Assembly: GCA_964528755.1 (NCBI GenBank)
Contig: CAZGWN010000026.1
Coordinates: 1 to 40,979, forward strand
Source of the DNA: Raineyella sp964528755
GTDB lineage: Bacteria; Actinomycetota; Actinomycetes; Propionibacteriales; Propionibacteriaceae
Direction: 5' to 3'
Length of the DNA stretch: 40,979 bases
Numbering within the stretch: the first letter of the stretch is position 1; each line of letters opens with the position of its first letter. Made by a program: the position numbers and the translations under genes. The notes below the pieces were generated by a model, which was given only the letters and a program-made list of their open reading frames with translations, searched no databases and had not been told where the DNA came from. Below are positions 26,282 through 33,726 of the stretch, piece after piece.

Positions 26282-27304
26282 GTGACCGATCCGTTGTCAA
26301 CGTACGACGCCGTGATGCTGGCCTCATTCGGCGGGCCCGACCGTCCTGAGGACGTGCTGCCCTTCCTCCGCCGGGTGACGGCCGGCAAGGGCATCCCCGA
26401 TGAGCGACTCGCCGAGGTCGGCGAGCACTACCGGCTGTTCGGGGGGCGCAGCCCGATCAACGACCAGAACCGGGCGCTGCTCGCCGCGCTGCGGGCCGAA
26501 CTGGACCGGCGCGGTTCGAGGGTTCCGGTGGTCTGGGGCAACCGGAACTGGCACCCGACCTTCGCCGAGACCCTACAGGAGGTCGAGGGGACCCGGGTCC
26601 TCGCCCTGACCACCAGCGCGTACCCCTCCTACTCGGGGTGTCGCCAGTACGCCGAGGACCTGGCGCAGGCACGACCGGACCGGATGAGAATCGATCTCAT
26701 CCGTCCGTACGCCCTCACGCCCGGCTTCGTCGAGGCGAACGCCGATGCTCTCCTGGCGGCGATCGGCGACACCGACCCGTACGTGTTGTTCGTCACCCAC
26801 TCGATTCCGCTGGCGATGGCCCGGACGTCCGGCTCGCGCCGCGACGGGAGTGACGGGGGAGCGTACGTCGCGCGGCACCGGCAGGTGATGGAGGCCGTGC
26901 TGGAGCGGGTCGAGCGGGCGCGGGGAGAGCGGCCGGCGTCCGACCTGGCCTACTGCTCCCGGTCCGGCCCGCCGCAGCAGCCCTGGCTGGAACCCGACGT
27001 CAACGCCGCGCTCGCCGCCCTTGCCGAGGGCGGCGTGACCGACGTCGTGCTCGCCCCGATCGGGTTTGTCAGCGACCACATGGAGGTGATCTTCGACCTG
27101 GACACCGAGGCGGCCGGGACGGCGCGCAGGCTCGGCGTGACGCTGCGGCGGGCCGCCACCGCCGGCACCCACCCGGCCTTCGTGTCCGGGTTGGTGGACC
27201 TTGTGCTGGCGGCCGCCGACGGCGCGACCCCGGCCTGTCCGGCGGACTGCTGTCCGCCCCTTCACCGGGGTCTTGACACACGTGGTATGAATGCCCCTGT
27301 ATAA
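26282..27304 (+). CDS. hemH: Ferrochelatase (coproporphyrin-type, HemH/CpfC)
   Basis: A 340-residue enzyme inserting Fe2+ into a porphyrin; in actinobacteria the substrate is coproporphyrin III of the coproporphyrin-dependent haem route. Visible motifs are DAVMLASFGGPDRPEDVLPFLRRV at the start, YRLFGGRSPINDQNRALL, LFVTHSIPLAM with the conserved metal-site histidine (about residue 174), YCSRSGPPQQPWLEPDV and VVLAPIGFVSDHMEVIFDLDTEA. The C-terminal CPADCCP cysteines resemble the [2Fe-2S] cluster ligands of actinobacterial enzymes. GTG 26282 is a leaderless start. The stop TAA (27302-27304) lies inside the TATAAT -10 of the next gene. Confidence 0.93.
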   Translation: MTDPLSTYDAVMLASFGGPDRPEDVLPFLRRVTAGKGIPDERLAEVGEHYRLFGGRSPINDQNRALLAALRAELDRRGSRVPVVWGNRNWHPTFAETLQEVEGTRVLALTTSAYPSYSGCRQYAEDLAQARPDRMRIDLIRPYALTPGFVEANADALLAAIGDTDPYVLFVTHSIPLAMARTSGSRRDGSDGGAYVARHRQVMEAVLERVERARGERPASDLAYCSRSGPPQQPWLEPDVNAALAALAEGGVTDVVLAPIGFVSDHMEVIFDLDTEAAGTARRLGVTLRRAATAGTHPAFVSGLVDLVLAAADGATPACPADCCPPLHRGLDTRGMNAPV

Positions 27305-27305
27305 T
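27300..27305 (+). promoter_or_regulatory. Consensus -10 TATAAT for the DUF4193 gene
   Basis: An exact TATAAT overlaps the hemH stop codon. TTGACA occurs at 27273-27278, but the spacer is 21 nt, so it is probably not the matching -35. A start near 27312 is predicted. Confidence 0.65.
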
Positions 27306-27321
27306 CCGCAGCCATGCCGGA

Positions 27322-27337
27322 CCCGGGGTTTCCCGGG
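27322..27337 (+). other. 5' leader hairpin of the DUF4193 mRNA
   Basis: CCCGGG-GTTT-CCCGGG forms a 6-bp stem about 10 nt into the predicted transcript, upstream of the AAGGGGAAGG ribosome binding site. It could stabilise the mRNA or attenuate hemH read-through. Confidence 0.4.
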
Positions 27338-27358
27338 AGCGGCCAAGGGGAAGGCACG

Positions 27359-27661
27359 ATGGCCACTGACTACGACGCTCCTCGGAAGACCGAGGAGGAA
27401 CTGGGCGAGGACTCGCTCGACGCCCTCAAGACCCGTCGCAACGACCCTCAGTCGGGTGCCGTCGACGAGGACGAGGTTGTCGCGGCCGAGTCCTTCGAGT
27501 TGCCCGGCGCCGACCTGTCCCACGAGGAACTGACCGTGAAGGTCCTGCCCAAGCAGCAGGACGAGTTCATCTGCGCCGGGTGCTTCCTGGTCCGCAAGCG
27601 CAGCCAGATCGCCGAGATCCGTGGTGATCAGATCTTCTGCACCGACTGCGTCCAGAAGTGA
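27359..27661 (+). CDS. DUF4193 family protein
   Basis: A 100-residue actinobacterial protein beginning MATDYDAPRKTEEELGEDS, acidic in its first half (DEDEVVAAESFELPGADLS). It has a zinc-ribbon-like C-terminus with CAGC (about 71-74) and CTDC (about 94-97). The family is conserved next to dut (mycobacterial Rv2699c by recall). Function is unknown, and metal binding is inferred. ATG 27359 has a good ribosome binding site (AAGGGGAAGG, 27345-27354) and matches the family start. An in-frame ATG at 27314, 8 nt after TATAAT, would add 15 residues on a leaderless message. Confidence 0.87.
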   Translation: MATDYDAPRKTEEELGEDSLDALKTRRNDPQSGAVDEDEVVAAESFELPGADLSHEELTVKVLPKQQDEFICAGCFLVRKRSQIAEIRGDQIFCTDCVQK

Positions 27662-27668
27662 CGCGGGC

Positions 27669-27959
27669 CTAGAGCTGCACCTGGATCCTGCGCGGTTTGG
27701 GCTTGTGCCCGGTCTGCTCGAAGAGGTAGCGGTTGCCGACCCGGGCCGCGACCACCTGGGCGACGGCCAGCCCGACCGCGCTGGACAGGGCCCACAGCAG
27801 CGCCGCGGTGTTACTGGCCTCCGGGTCGGTCGGCTCGGGTGGCTCCTCGCCGGTGACGAATCGCCATCCCGCGGTCAGCAGCCGCTGGGTGGCGACGGTC
27901 GCCAGGGTGCCGGCGAGTGCGGTGTAGGCCTTGTGGACGAGGGACTGGGAAATGGCCAT
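27669..27959 (-). CDS. DUF4235 family membrane protein
   Basis: A 96-residue small protein of the DUF4235 family with unknown role. Residues about 8-32 (VHKAYTALAGTLATVATQRLLTAGW) and about 50-72 (AALLWALSSAVGLAVAQVVAARVG) are hydrophobic and probably membrane-associated, with a basic tail (HKPKPRRIQV). ATG 27957-27959 is chosen because GAGGA lies 7 nt upstream and the family starts near MAISQSLVHKAY; the frame stays open for 30 codons further. It converges on DUF4193 with only 7 nt between the stops and diverges from the DUF3093 operon. Confidence 0.8.
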   Translation of the reverse strand: MAISQSLVHKAYTALAGTLATVATQRLLTAGWRFVTGEEPPEPTDPEASNTAALLWALSSAVGLAVAQVVAARVGNRYLFEQTGHKPKPRRIQVQL

Positions 27960-28042
27960 CGACGATTCCTCGGGGTGGACGGGCACGGACGTGAACGGCA
28001 CCATCGTAGTGGCGGGACTCAGGGACATGATGAGGTGAACTG

Positions 28043-28480
28043 GTGACATATCGCGAACGACTGATCATCTCACCGGGCTGGGCCGTCGTCATCGCCGCTC
28101 TGATCGGCTCCGTCGCCATCGTCTACGTCGTGTGGACGCCGTGGCCGGTGGCCCTCGGCGTCACGGCCGGGCTGGTCGCCGTCGCGGTCGCCGCCGTGGC
28201 CGCCGGTACCTCCACCGTGGAGGTCGGACCCGACGGGCTGCGGGTGGGGCCGAACCTGCTGGAGTGGTCCTACCTCGGCGACGCCCGTCACCTCGGCGTC
28301 GAGGAGAGCCGTGAGCGGCTCGGGCCCCGGGCGGACGCGCGGGCCTTCCTGTGCACCCGGGCGTGGCTCCCGCGGGTCGTCGAGGTGACGGTGAACGATC
28401 CGGCCGACCCGCACCCGTACTGGCTGGTGTCCTCCCGGCATCCGGAGGAACTCGCCGATGCTCTCAGGCGACGCCCATGA
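28043..28480 (+). CDS. DUF3093 family membrane protein
   Basis: A 145-residue protein with two N-terminal membrane helices (about residues 11-31 and 34-54) followed by a soluble domain starting STVEVGPDGLRVGP and ending DPHPYWLVSSRHPEELADAL, the DUF3093 pattern (mycobacterial Rv2698 by recall). Its function is unknown. GTG 28043 is preceded by GAGGTG (28032-28037). It heads a four-gene operon: its stop overlaps the dut start as ATGA at 28477-28480, so translation is coupled. Confidence 0.87.
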   Translation: MTYRERLIISPGWAVVIAALIGSVAIVYVVWTPWPVALGVTAGLVAVAVAAVAAGTSTVEVGPDGLRVGPNLLEWSYLGDARHLGVEESRERLGPRADARAFLCTRAWLPRVVEVTVNDPADPHPYWLVSSRHPEELADALRRRP

Positions 28481-28941
28481 CGGGCGTCGACGTCCGGATC
28501 ATCCGGCTCGACCCCGGGCTGCCCCTGCCGGCGTACGCCCACCCGGGCGATGCGGGGGCCGACCTGCACGCGAGCACCGACGTCGACCTGGCCCCCGGGG
28601 CGCGGGCCCTGGTGGGTACCGGGATCGCGGTGGAACTTCCGCCCGGCACGGCGGGCTTCGTGCATCCGCGGTCGGGGCTGGCCGCCCGGCGGGGGCTGTC
28701 GATCGTCAACAGTCCCGGGACCATCGACGCGGGGTACCGTGGTGAGGTCAAGGTGTGCCTGATAAACATGGACCCGGCCGAGACGATCCGCATCCGTCGC
28801 GGTGACCGGATCGCGCAGTTGGTCGTCCAGCCGGTGTGGCGGGCGACCTTCGTGGAGGTCGAGGACCTCACCCCGACAGGCCGTGGCGCCGGCGGATACG
28901 GATCGACCGGCATTCGGCCGACAGAACAGGAGCAAGCATGA
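28477..28941 (+). CDS. dut: dUTP diphosphatase
   Basis: A 154-residue trimeric dUTPase that hydrolyses dUTP to dUMP, keeping uracil out of DNA and supplying thymidylate synthesis. All five motifs are present: DAGADLHA (about 25-32), PRSGLAARRG (about 64-73), GTIDAGYRGEV (about 82-92, catalytic Asp85), GDRIAQLVV (about 109-117) and GRGAGGYGSTG (about 135-145). The start ATG overlaps the DUF3093 stop (ATGA), and its stop overlaps the DUF3710 start in the same way (ATGA at 28938-28941). Confidence 0.96.
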   Translation: MTGVDVRIIRLDPGLPLPAYAHPGDAGADLHASTDVDLAPGARALVGTGIAVELPPGTAGFVHPRSGLAARRGLSIVNSPGTIDAGYRGEVKVCLINMDPAETIRIRRGDRIAQLVVQPVWRATFVEVEDLTPTGRGAGGYGSTGIRPTEQEQA

Positions 28942-29756
28942 TCTTCGGACGCAAGCGCAAGGCGGCGGTCGAGGACGAGAAGCCGCACGAGACGGACGAG
29001 AGTGCCGAGCCGCAACAGACCGGCGAGGCCGAGGAACAGACCGACTGGCGCGGCAGTGCCGAGCCGGCCGACCCCTGGGCCGCCCTGGACGCGCGGGACT
29101 GGCGTGGCGACGGCCCCTTCGACATCGACGAGGTCGACCTCGACGGCGATCCGGTGGGCCGGATGGACCTCGGGTCGCTGATCATCACTCCCCTGGACGG
29201 CATGGAGGTCAGGTTCCAGATCGACCAGGCCAGCGGCCGCGCCACCGCCGTCCTGCTCATGCAGCCGGCCTCGGCACTGGAACTCAGCCTGTACGCCGCC
29301 CCTCGCAGCGGCGGCCTGTGGCCCCAGATCCGCTCCGACGTCATTGCGGCGGCGCGGGCGCGGCAGGGATCGGCGGACCTCGCCGAGGGCCCCTTCGGGG
29401 TCGAGGTGCGCCGGTTGATGCCGGTGGCCACGCCTGACGGCAAGCAAGGCCTGCAACCCAGCCGGATGGTCATGGTCGAGGGCCCGCGGTGGGCGTTGCG
29501 CGGCGTGGTGTACGGACAGGCGGCGCTGGAGACGGCGACGCCCGGCGTCACCGCCGACATCGAGGAGGTGTTCCGCGACACCGTGGTGCGCCGCGGCGGC
29601 TCACCGATCCCGCCCGGCACCTCCATCCCGCTCACTCTGCCGCCGGAGATCGACGCGCAGGTGCGTGCCGCCACCGAGCAGGCCCGGGCCGCGCAGGCGG
29701 CTCGCGCGGCCGAGGCCGCCGGGTCCGGCCAGTTGATCGCGAGGGCCCAGGGGTGA
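28938..29756 (+). CDS. DUF3710 family protein
   Basis: A 272-residue actinobacterial protein with an acidic low-complexity N-terminus (about 10-60), then the family core GPFDIDEVDLDGDPVGRMDLGSLIITP (about 60-86), ARAAARARQG-like helix, RWALRGVVYGQAA (about 178-190) and DTVVRRGGSPIPPGTSIPLTLP. Function is unknown (counterpart Rv2696c by recall). The C-terminal 35 residues are Ala/Glu-rich and helical. The start ATG overlaps the dut stop and the stop overlaps the next start as GTGA (29753-29756). Confidence 0.88.
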   Translation: MIFGRKRKAAVEDEKPHETDESAEPQQTGEAEEQTDWRGSAEPADPWAALDARDWRGDGPFDIDEVDLDGDPVGRMDLGSLIITPLDGMEVRFQIDQASGRATAVLLMQPASALELSLYAAPRSGGLWPQIRSDVIAAARARQGSADLAEGPFGVEVRRLMPVATPDGKQGLQPSRMVMVEGPRWALRGVVYGQAALETATPGVTADIEEVFRDTVVRRGGSPIPPGTSIPLTLPPEIDAQVRAATEQARAAQAARAAEAAGSGQLIARAQG

Positions 29757-30124
29757 GTGCCGTGACCGCACTCGGCAAGGCCCTGCGCCGGCTGACCGCC
29801 TCCAGCACCGATCTGGAGCGGGAGGACCAGCGCCGGGTCTCCGCCTCGGCCGGCGGCACCCCGATCGTCGCCTGCCGGGACCGCTCCGAGGTCGTCGTGG
29901 TCGGGGAGGTCCGCGGTCTCAAGCTCGAGCCCCGCGGGTCGTCCCGCTGGTTCGAGGTGACGCTTGACGACGGGTCGGACACCGTCACGCTGATCTGGAT
30001 GGGCCGACGGACCATCGCCGGGATTGAGCCCGGCGCACGGCTGCGGGTGACCGGACGGATCACCCGGACCGCCGAGGGGGAGCGCGTGTTCTACAACCCC
30101 CGCTACGAGTTGCTGAAGGCCTGA
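29753..30124 (+). CDS. OB-fold nucleic acid-binding protein
   Basis: A 123-residue protein with a single OB-fold (tRNA_anti-like): VVVVGEVRGLKLEPRGSSRWFEVTLDDGSDTVTLIWMGRRTIAGIEPGARLRVTGRI shows the five-strand pattern from about residue 44 to 100. It resembles the small OB-fold protein in the same operon of mycobacteria (Rv2694c by recall). The exact nucleic acid target is not known. GTG 29753 overlaps the DUF3710 stop (GTGA), and the frame upstream is a shadow of DUF3710. It ends the operon 6 nt from the convergent ceoC stop. Confidence 0.85.
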   Translation: MSAVTALGKALRRLTASSTDLEREDQRRVSASAGGTPIVACRDRSEVVVVGEVRGLKLEPRGSSRWFEVTLDDGSDTVTLIWMGRRTIAGIEPGARLRVTGRITRTAEGERVFYNPRYELLKA

Positions 30125-30130
30125 GGCGGG

Positions 30131-30934
30131 TCAGGACAGCCCGTCGTCGTCCTCGTCGTCCTCGTCGTCGGAGGGCAGGTCGTCGGTGTCGTCATCGTCA
30201 CCCAGGTCGATCGGTTCCTCCACCAGCGGCAGGGTCGTGCCGGTGGCCACGACCTCGGGCTCCGGAGCGACCGGCTTCTCGCCGAGCAGGACAGCGCGCA
30301 GCCGACCCTCCTGATCGGGTTCGGCGAGGAAGAGCACCTCGTCGCCGGCCTCCAGCGGCAGGTCGGACAGCCCGGGTCGCGCCTGGCCGTCCCGGATGAC
30401 CGCCACCAGGATCGTCCCGTCGGGCCAGCCGAAGTCGCCGAGCCGGCGGCCCACGGCCGGAACGCCGGACGGCATCGTCACGGCGACGAGATTGACCGAC
30501 GCGTGCCGGAAGGTGAACAGCCGGACCACGTCGCCGACGCTGACCGCCTCCTCGACCAGCGCCGACATCACCCGCGGGGTGGACACCGACACGTCGACGC
30601 CCCAGAGTTCGTCGAACATCCACTCGTTCTTCGGGTGGTTCACCCGCGCCACCGTACGGCTCACCCCGAACTCGGTCTTCGCCAGCAGCGACGCCACCAG
30701 GTTGACCTGGTCGTCGCCGGTCGCCGCGATGGCCGCGTCGAAGGTGTCGAGGTGCGCCCGCTCGAGGGTCTCCATCTCACACGCGTCACCGACCAGCCAG
30801 GTCGCCTGCGGCATCGTGTCCGGGCGCAGGGCGGACGGGTTGGGGTCGACGATGGTGACGTCGTGGCCCTTCTCGAGCAACTCGGAGGTGATCGAGCGGC
30901 CGACGTTGCCGGCGCCGGCGATGAACACGTGCAT
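30131..30934 (-). CDS. ceoC: TrkA family potassium uptake protein (CeoC-like)
   Basis: A 267-residue cytosolic regulatory subunit for K+ transport. The RCK_N Rossmann domain starts MHVFIAGAGNVGRSITSELL with the GAGNVG nucleotide motif (residues 7-12) and the acidic end of strand 2 in DVTIVDPNP. RCK_C spans about residues 135-220 (LVAVTMPSGVPAVGRRLGDFGWP...DEVLFLAEP). The last 30 residues are a run of Asp/Glu (DDDDTDDLPSDDEDDEDDD), an unusually acidic tail. ATG 30932-30934 is preceded by AAGGAG about 10 nt away. It is the second gene after ceoB, with a 56-nt gap. Confidence 0.9.
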   Translation of the reverse strand: MHVFIAGAGNVGRSITSELLEKGHDVTIVDPNPSALRPDTMPQATWLVGDACEMETLERAHLDTFDAAIAATGDDQVNLVASLLAKTEFGVSRTVARVNHPKNEWMFDELWGVDVSVSTPRVMSALVEEAVSVGDVVRLFTFRHASVNLVAVTMPSGVPAVGRRLGDFGWPDGTILVAVIRDGQARPGLSDLPLEAGDEVLFLAEPDQEGRLRAVLLGEKPVAPEPEVVATGTTLPLVEEPIDLGDDDDTDDLPSDDEDDEDDDGLS

Positions 30935-30990
30935 GGGGGAGGACTCCTTGACGTACGGGTACGGGGATGGGTGGTTCGGCGCGGGCCGAC

Positions 30991-31650
30991 TCAGCGCCGG
31001 GGCGGGGCGGCCAGCAGCAGTTCGGCGGCCCCGACCCGGGCCTCCTCGATCGCCAGGTAGAGCAGGTCGCCGTCCTGGTAGAGCGCGTTCTCCGCGGGGA
31101 CGGATCCCTCGCCGAGCCGGAGCACGAAGGCGACCCGGCCGCCGGTGCGCTGCTCGATCTCGGCCAGCCTGTGCCCGGCCCACCCCGAGTCGACGCGGAT
31201 CTGTGCCAGCCGGGCCCGGCCGGACGGGTCGCTCCACACCGGTTCGGTGCCCTCGGGCAGCAACCGGCGCAGCACCCGGTCGGCGGTCCACCGCACGCTG
31301 GCCACCGTCGGGATGCCGAGCCGTTCGTACACGTCCGCCCGGCCCGGATCATAGATCCGGGCGACCACGTTGCGTACGCCGAAGGTCTCCCGGACCACCC
31401 GGGCGGCGAGGATGTTGGAGTTGTCGCCGGCGGCGACGGCGGCGAAGGCGTCGGCGGACTCGATGCCGGCCCGGATCAGCACGTCACGGTCGAATCCGAC
31501 GCCCCTGACCCGTTCGGCACGTACGTCGGGCGGCAGCCGCTCCAGCGCATTGGCGTCCGAGTCGACGACGGTGACCGTGTGGTCGAGCGCCTCGAGTCGG
31601 CGGACGAGCGTGACGCCGACCCGGCCGCAGCCCATGATGACGAAGTTCAC
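30991..31650 (-). CDS. ceoB: TrkA family potassium uptake protein (CeoB-like)
   Basis: A 219-residue RCK-domain K+ uptake regulatory subunit. It begins MNFVIMGCGRVGVTLVRRLEALDHTVTVVDSD, with the Rossmann GCGRVG motif (residues 7-12) and the ribose-binding acidic residue in VVDSD. An RCK_C part (DSGWAGHRLAEIEQRTGGRVAFVLRLGEGSV...GDLLYLAIEE) follows from about residue 152. The start is GTG 31648-31650 on the minus strand. It is divergent from the KimA-like transporter 48 bp away and heads the ceoB-ceoC pair, which suggests the two Trk-type subunits gate that transporter or a TrkH elsewhere. Confidence 0.9.
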   Translation of the reverse strand: MNFVIMGCGRVGVTLVRRLEALDHTVTVVDSDANALERLPPDVRAERVRGVGFDRDVLIRAGIESADAFAAVAAGDNSNILAARVVRETFGVRNVVARIYDPGRADVYERLGIPTVASVRWTADRVLRRLLPEGTEPVWSDPSGRARLAQIRVDSGWAGHRLAEIEQRTGGRVAFVLRLGEGSVPAENALYQDGDLLYLAIEEARVGAAELLLAAPPRR

Positions 31651-31684
31651 CAGGCCAGTATGGGTCGACCATGGTCCGCTGGCC

Positions 31685-31690
31685 TACAGT
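31685..31690 (+). promoter_or_regulatory. -10 element TACAGT for the APC transporter
   Basis: TACAGT ends 8 nt before GTG 31699. It lies in a 48-bp divergent region with ceoB that also contains the 8-bp palindrome GGTCGACC (31663-31670). Confidence 0.45.
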
Positions 31691-31698
31691 GGTGGCTC

Positions 31699-33726
31699 GT
31701 GAAACTCACCGACATGGGTCGCCGCCTTCTGTTGGGGCGGCGCCTGGCGAGTGACCAGCTGGGCTCCACGCTGCTGCCCAAGCGGATCGCCCTGCCCGTC
31801 TTCGCTTCCGACGCGCTGAGCTCGGTCGCGTACGCACCCGACGAGATCCTGGTCACCCTTGCCCTTGCCGGGTCCGCCGCCTTCGCCTGGTCGTGGAAGA
31901 TCGGCATCCTGGTGGCCCTGGTCATGCTCACGGTTGTCGCGTCGTACCGCCAGACGGTCCACGCGTACCCCTCCGGCGGCGGCGACTACGAGGTGGTGAC
32001 GACGAACCTCGGCCCGACCGCCGGGCTGACCGTGGCCAGTGCGCTGCTCGTCGACTATGTGCTGACCGTGGCGGTGTCGGTGTCCTCCGGGATCCAGAAC
32101 GCCAAGGCGGTCATCCCGTTCTTCCAGGGGCGGGAGGGAGTGATCGCCGCCGTCGTCATCGTGGCGTTGATGCTGATGAACATGCGCGGGGTCCGCGAGT
32201 CCGGCACCGCCTTCGCGATTCCGACCTACTGCTTCATGGCCGGCGTGATGATCATGGTCGCCGTCGGCCTGTTCCGTATCCACGTGCTCGGCAACGACGT
32301 CGTCGCGCCGACAGCCGGGTGGCAGGTGGCCGGTGACTCGGCGTACGTCGGGGCGAGCGGCCTGCTGATGGTGGTGCTGCTGGCGCGGGCCTTCTCCTCC
32401 GGGTCGGCCGCGCTCACCGGTGTCGAGGCGATCTCCAACGGCGTGCCGAACTTCCGCCCGCCGAAGTCCCGCAACGCCGCGACCACCCTGCTCCTGCTGG
32501 GGATCATCGCGGTGTCCATGCTGCTCGGCATCATCGTGCTGGCCCGCGAGACCGGCGTCCAGTTGGTCGACGGGCAGCACTCCTGGTTCGTCGGCGACGG
32601 GGTGCGCATCGACGGCACCGGCGACACCGTGATGGCCCAGTTGGCCACCGTCGTCTTCGACTTCTTCCCGCCGATGACCTATCTGCTCATCGCGGCCACC
32701 ATGATCATCCTCGTGTTGGCCGCCAACACGGCCTTCAACGGGTTCCCGACGCTGGCCTCGATCCTCGCCGCCGACGGCTACCTGCCCCGCCAATTGCGCA
32801 CCCGCGGGGACCGGCTGGCGTACAGCAACGGCATCGCCGCCCTCGCCACCATCGCGGTCGTCCTCGTGTTGGCCTTCGACGCCGACGTGACCCGGCTCAT
32901 CCAGCTGTACGTCGTCGGGGTGTTCGTCAGCTTCACCTTCAGCCAGCTCGGCATGATGCGCCACTGGACCCGCCACCTGAAGTACGAGAAGGAGCCCGCC
33001 GCGATCCGCGGGATGCGGCGGGCTCGGGTGATCAACGCCATCGGCTTCACCATGACCCTGGTGGTGCTCGTCGTGGTCCTGCTGTCGAAGTTCATCCACG
33101 GCGCCTGGATGGCGCTGCTCGCCATGACGATCGTCTTCGTGGTGATGCGCTCCATCCACGGTCACTACGACCGGGTGGCCGAGGAGATCGCGGTGACCGA
33201 CGCCGACGAGTTGTCCCTGCCCAGCCGGGTGCACGCTGTCGTCCTCGTCTCCCGCCTCCACAAGCCGGCCATCCGGGCCCTGTACTACGCCAAGGCAACC
33301 CACCCCGACACGATCGAGGCGGTCTTCGTCAGTGCCGACCCGGAGGAGACCCGGTCGTTCCTGCGGCAGTGGGACGAGGCCGGTCTCGACATCCCGCTGC
33401 GGGTGCTCGCCTCGCCGTACCGCGACGTGCTGAACACCGTCTCCCAGCACGTCGCGGCCATCCGCAAACAGAGCCCGCGCGACGTCGTCTGCGTCTACAT
33501 CCCCGAGTACGTGGTGGGGCACTGGTGGGAGCAGCCCCTGCACAACCAGATCGCCCTGCGGCTCAGGACCCGCCTGCACTACACCCAGGGCGTGATGGTG
33601 ACCTCGGTGCCGTACCGCCTGTCGTCGTTCACCCGGAAGGCGCGGATGGCGAACCGGCTCGGCGCCCGGCCGGCGCCGGGGACCGCCGTGTTCCGTCCCC
33701 CGGAGGGCCACCATGACCACGCCTGA
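31699..33726 (+). CDS. APC superfamily permease, KimA-like potassium transporter
   Basis: A 675-residue membrane protein with about twelve helices (residues about 25-455), followed by a cytosolic alpha/beta domain (SRVHAVVLVSRLHKPAIRALYYA, about 480-640) similar to Usp-type domains. KimA-like features are ASDALSSVAYAPDEILVTL in helix 1 and YPSGGGDYEVV (about residues 91-101). Bacillus KimA is a high-affinity K+ importer. The family also includes amino acid permeases, but proximity to ceoB and ceoC supports potassium. GTG 31699 (MKLTDMGRRLLLGRRL) follows a -10. Its last 14 nt overlap the methyltransferase gene. Confidence 0.85.
   Translation: MKLTDMGRRLLLGRRLASDQLGSTLLPKRIALPVFASDALSSVAYAPDEILVTLALAGSAAFAWSWKIGILVALVMLTVVASYRQTVHAYPSGGGDYEVVTTNLGPTAGLTVASALLVDYVLTVAVSVSSGIQNAKAVIPFFQGREGVIAAVVIVALMLMNMRGVRESGTAFAIPTYCFMAGVMIMVAVGLFRIHVLGNDVVAPTAGWQVAGDSAYVGASGLLMVVLLARAFSSGSAALTGVEAISNGVPNFRPPKSRNAATTLLLLGIIAVSMLLGIIVLARETGVQLVDGQHSWFVGDGVRIDGTGDTVMAQLATVVFDFFPPMTYLLIAATMIILVLAANTAFNGFPTLASILAADGYLPRQLRTRGDRLAYSNGIAALATIAVVLVLAFDADVTRLIQLYVVGVFVSFTFSQLGMMRHWTRHLKYEKEPAAIRGMRRARVINAIGFTMTLVVLVVVLLSKFIHGAWMALLAMTIVFVVMRSIHGHYDRVAEEIAVTDADELSLPSRVHAVVLVSRLHKPAIRALYYAKATHPDTIEAVFVSADPEETRSFLRQWDEAGLDIPLRVLASPYRDVLNTVSQHVAAIRKQSPRDVVCVYIPEYVVGHWWEQPLHNQIALRLRTRLHYTQGVMVTSVPYRLSSFTRKARMANRLGARPAPGTAVFRPPEGHHDHA

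Noticed and set aside
27273..27305. Full consensus promoter TTGACA plus TATAAT before DUF4193
   Set aside because: The spacer is 21 nt, too long for a functional pair. Only the -10 is called.
31663..31670. Palindrome GGTCGACC between ceoB and the APC gene as an operator
   Set aside because: Eight bases of GC-rich palindrome are expected by chance, and the flanks do not extend the symmetry.
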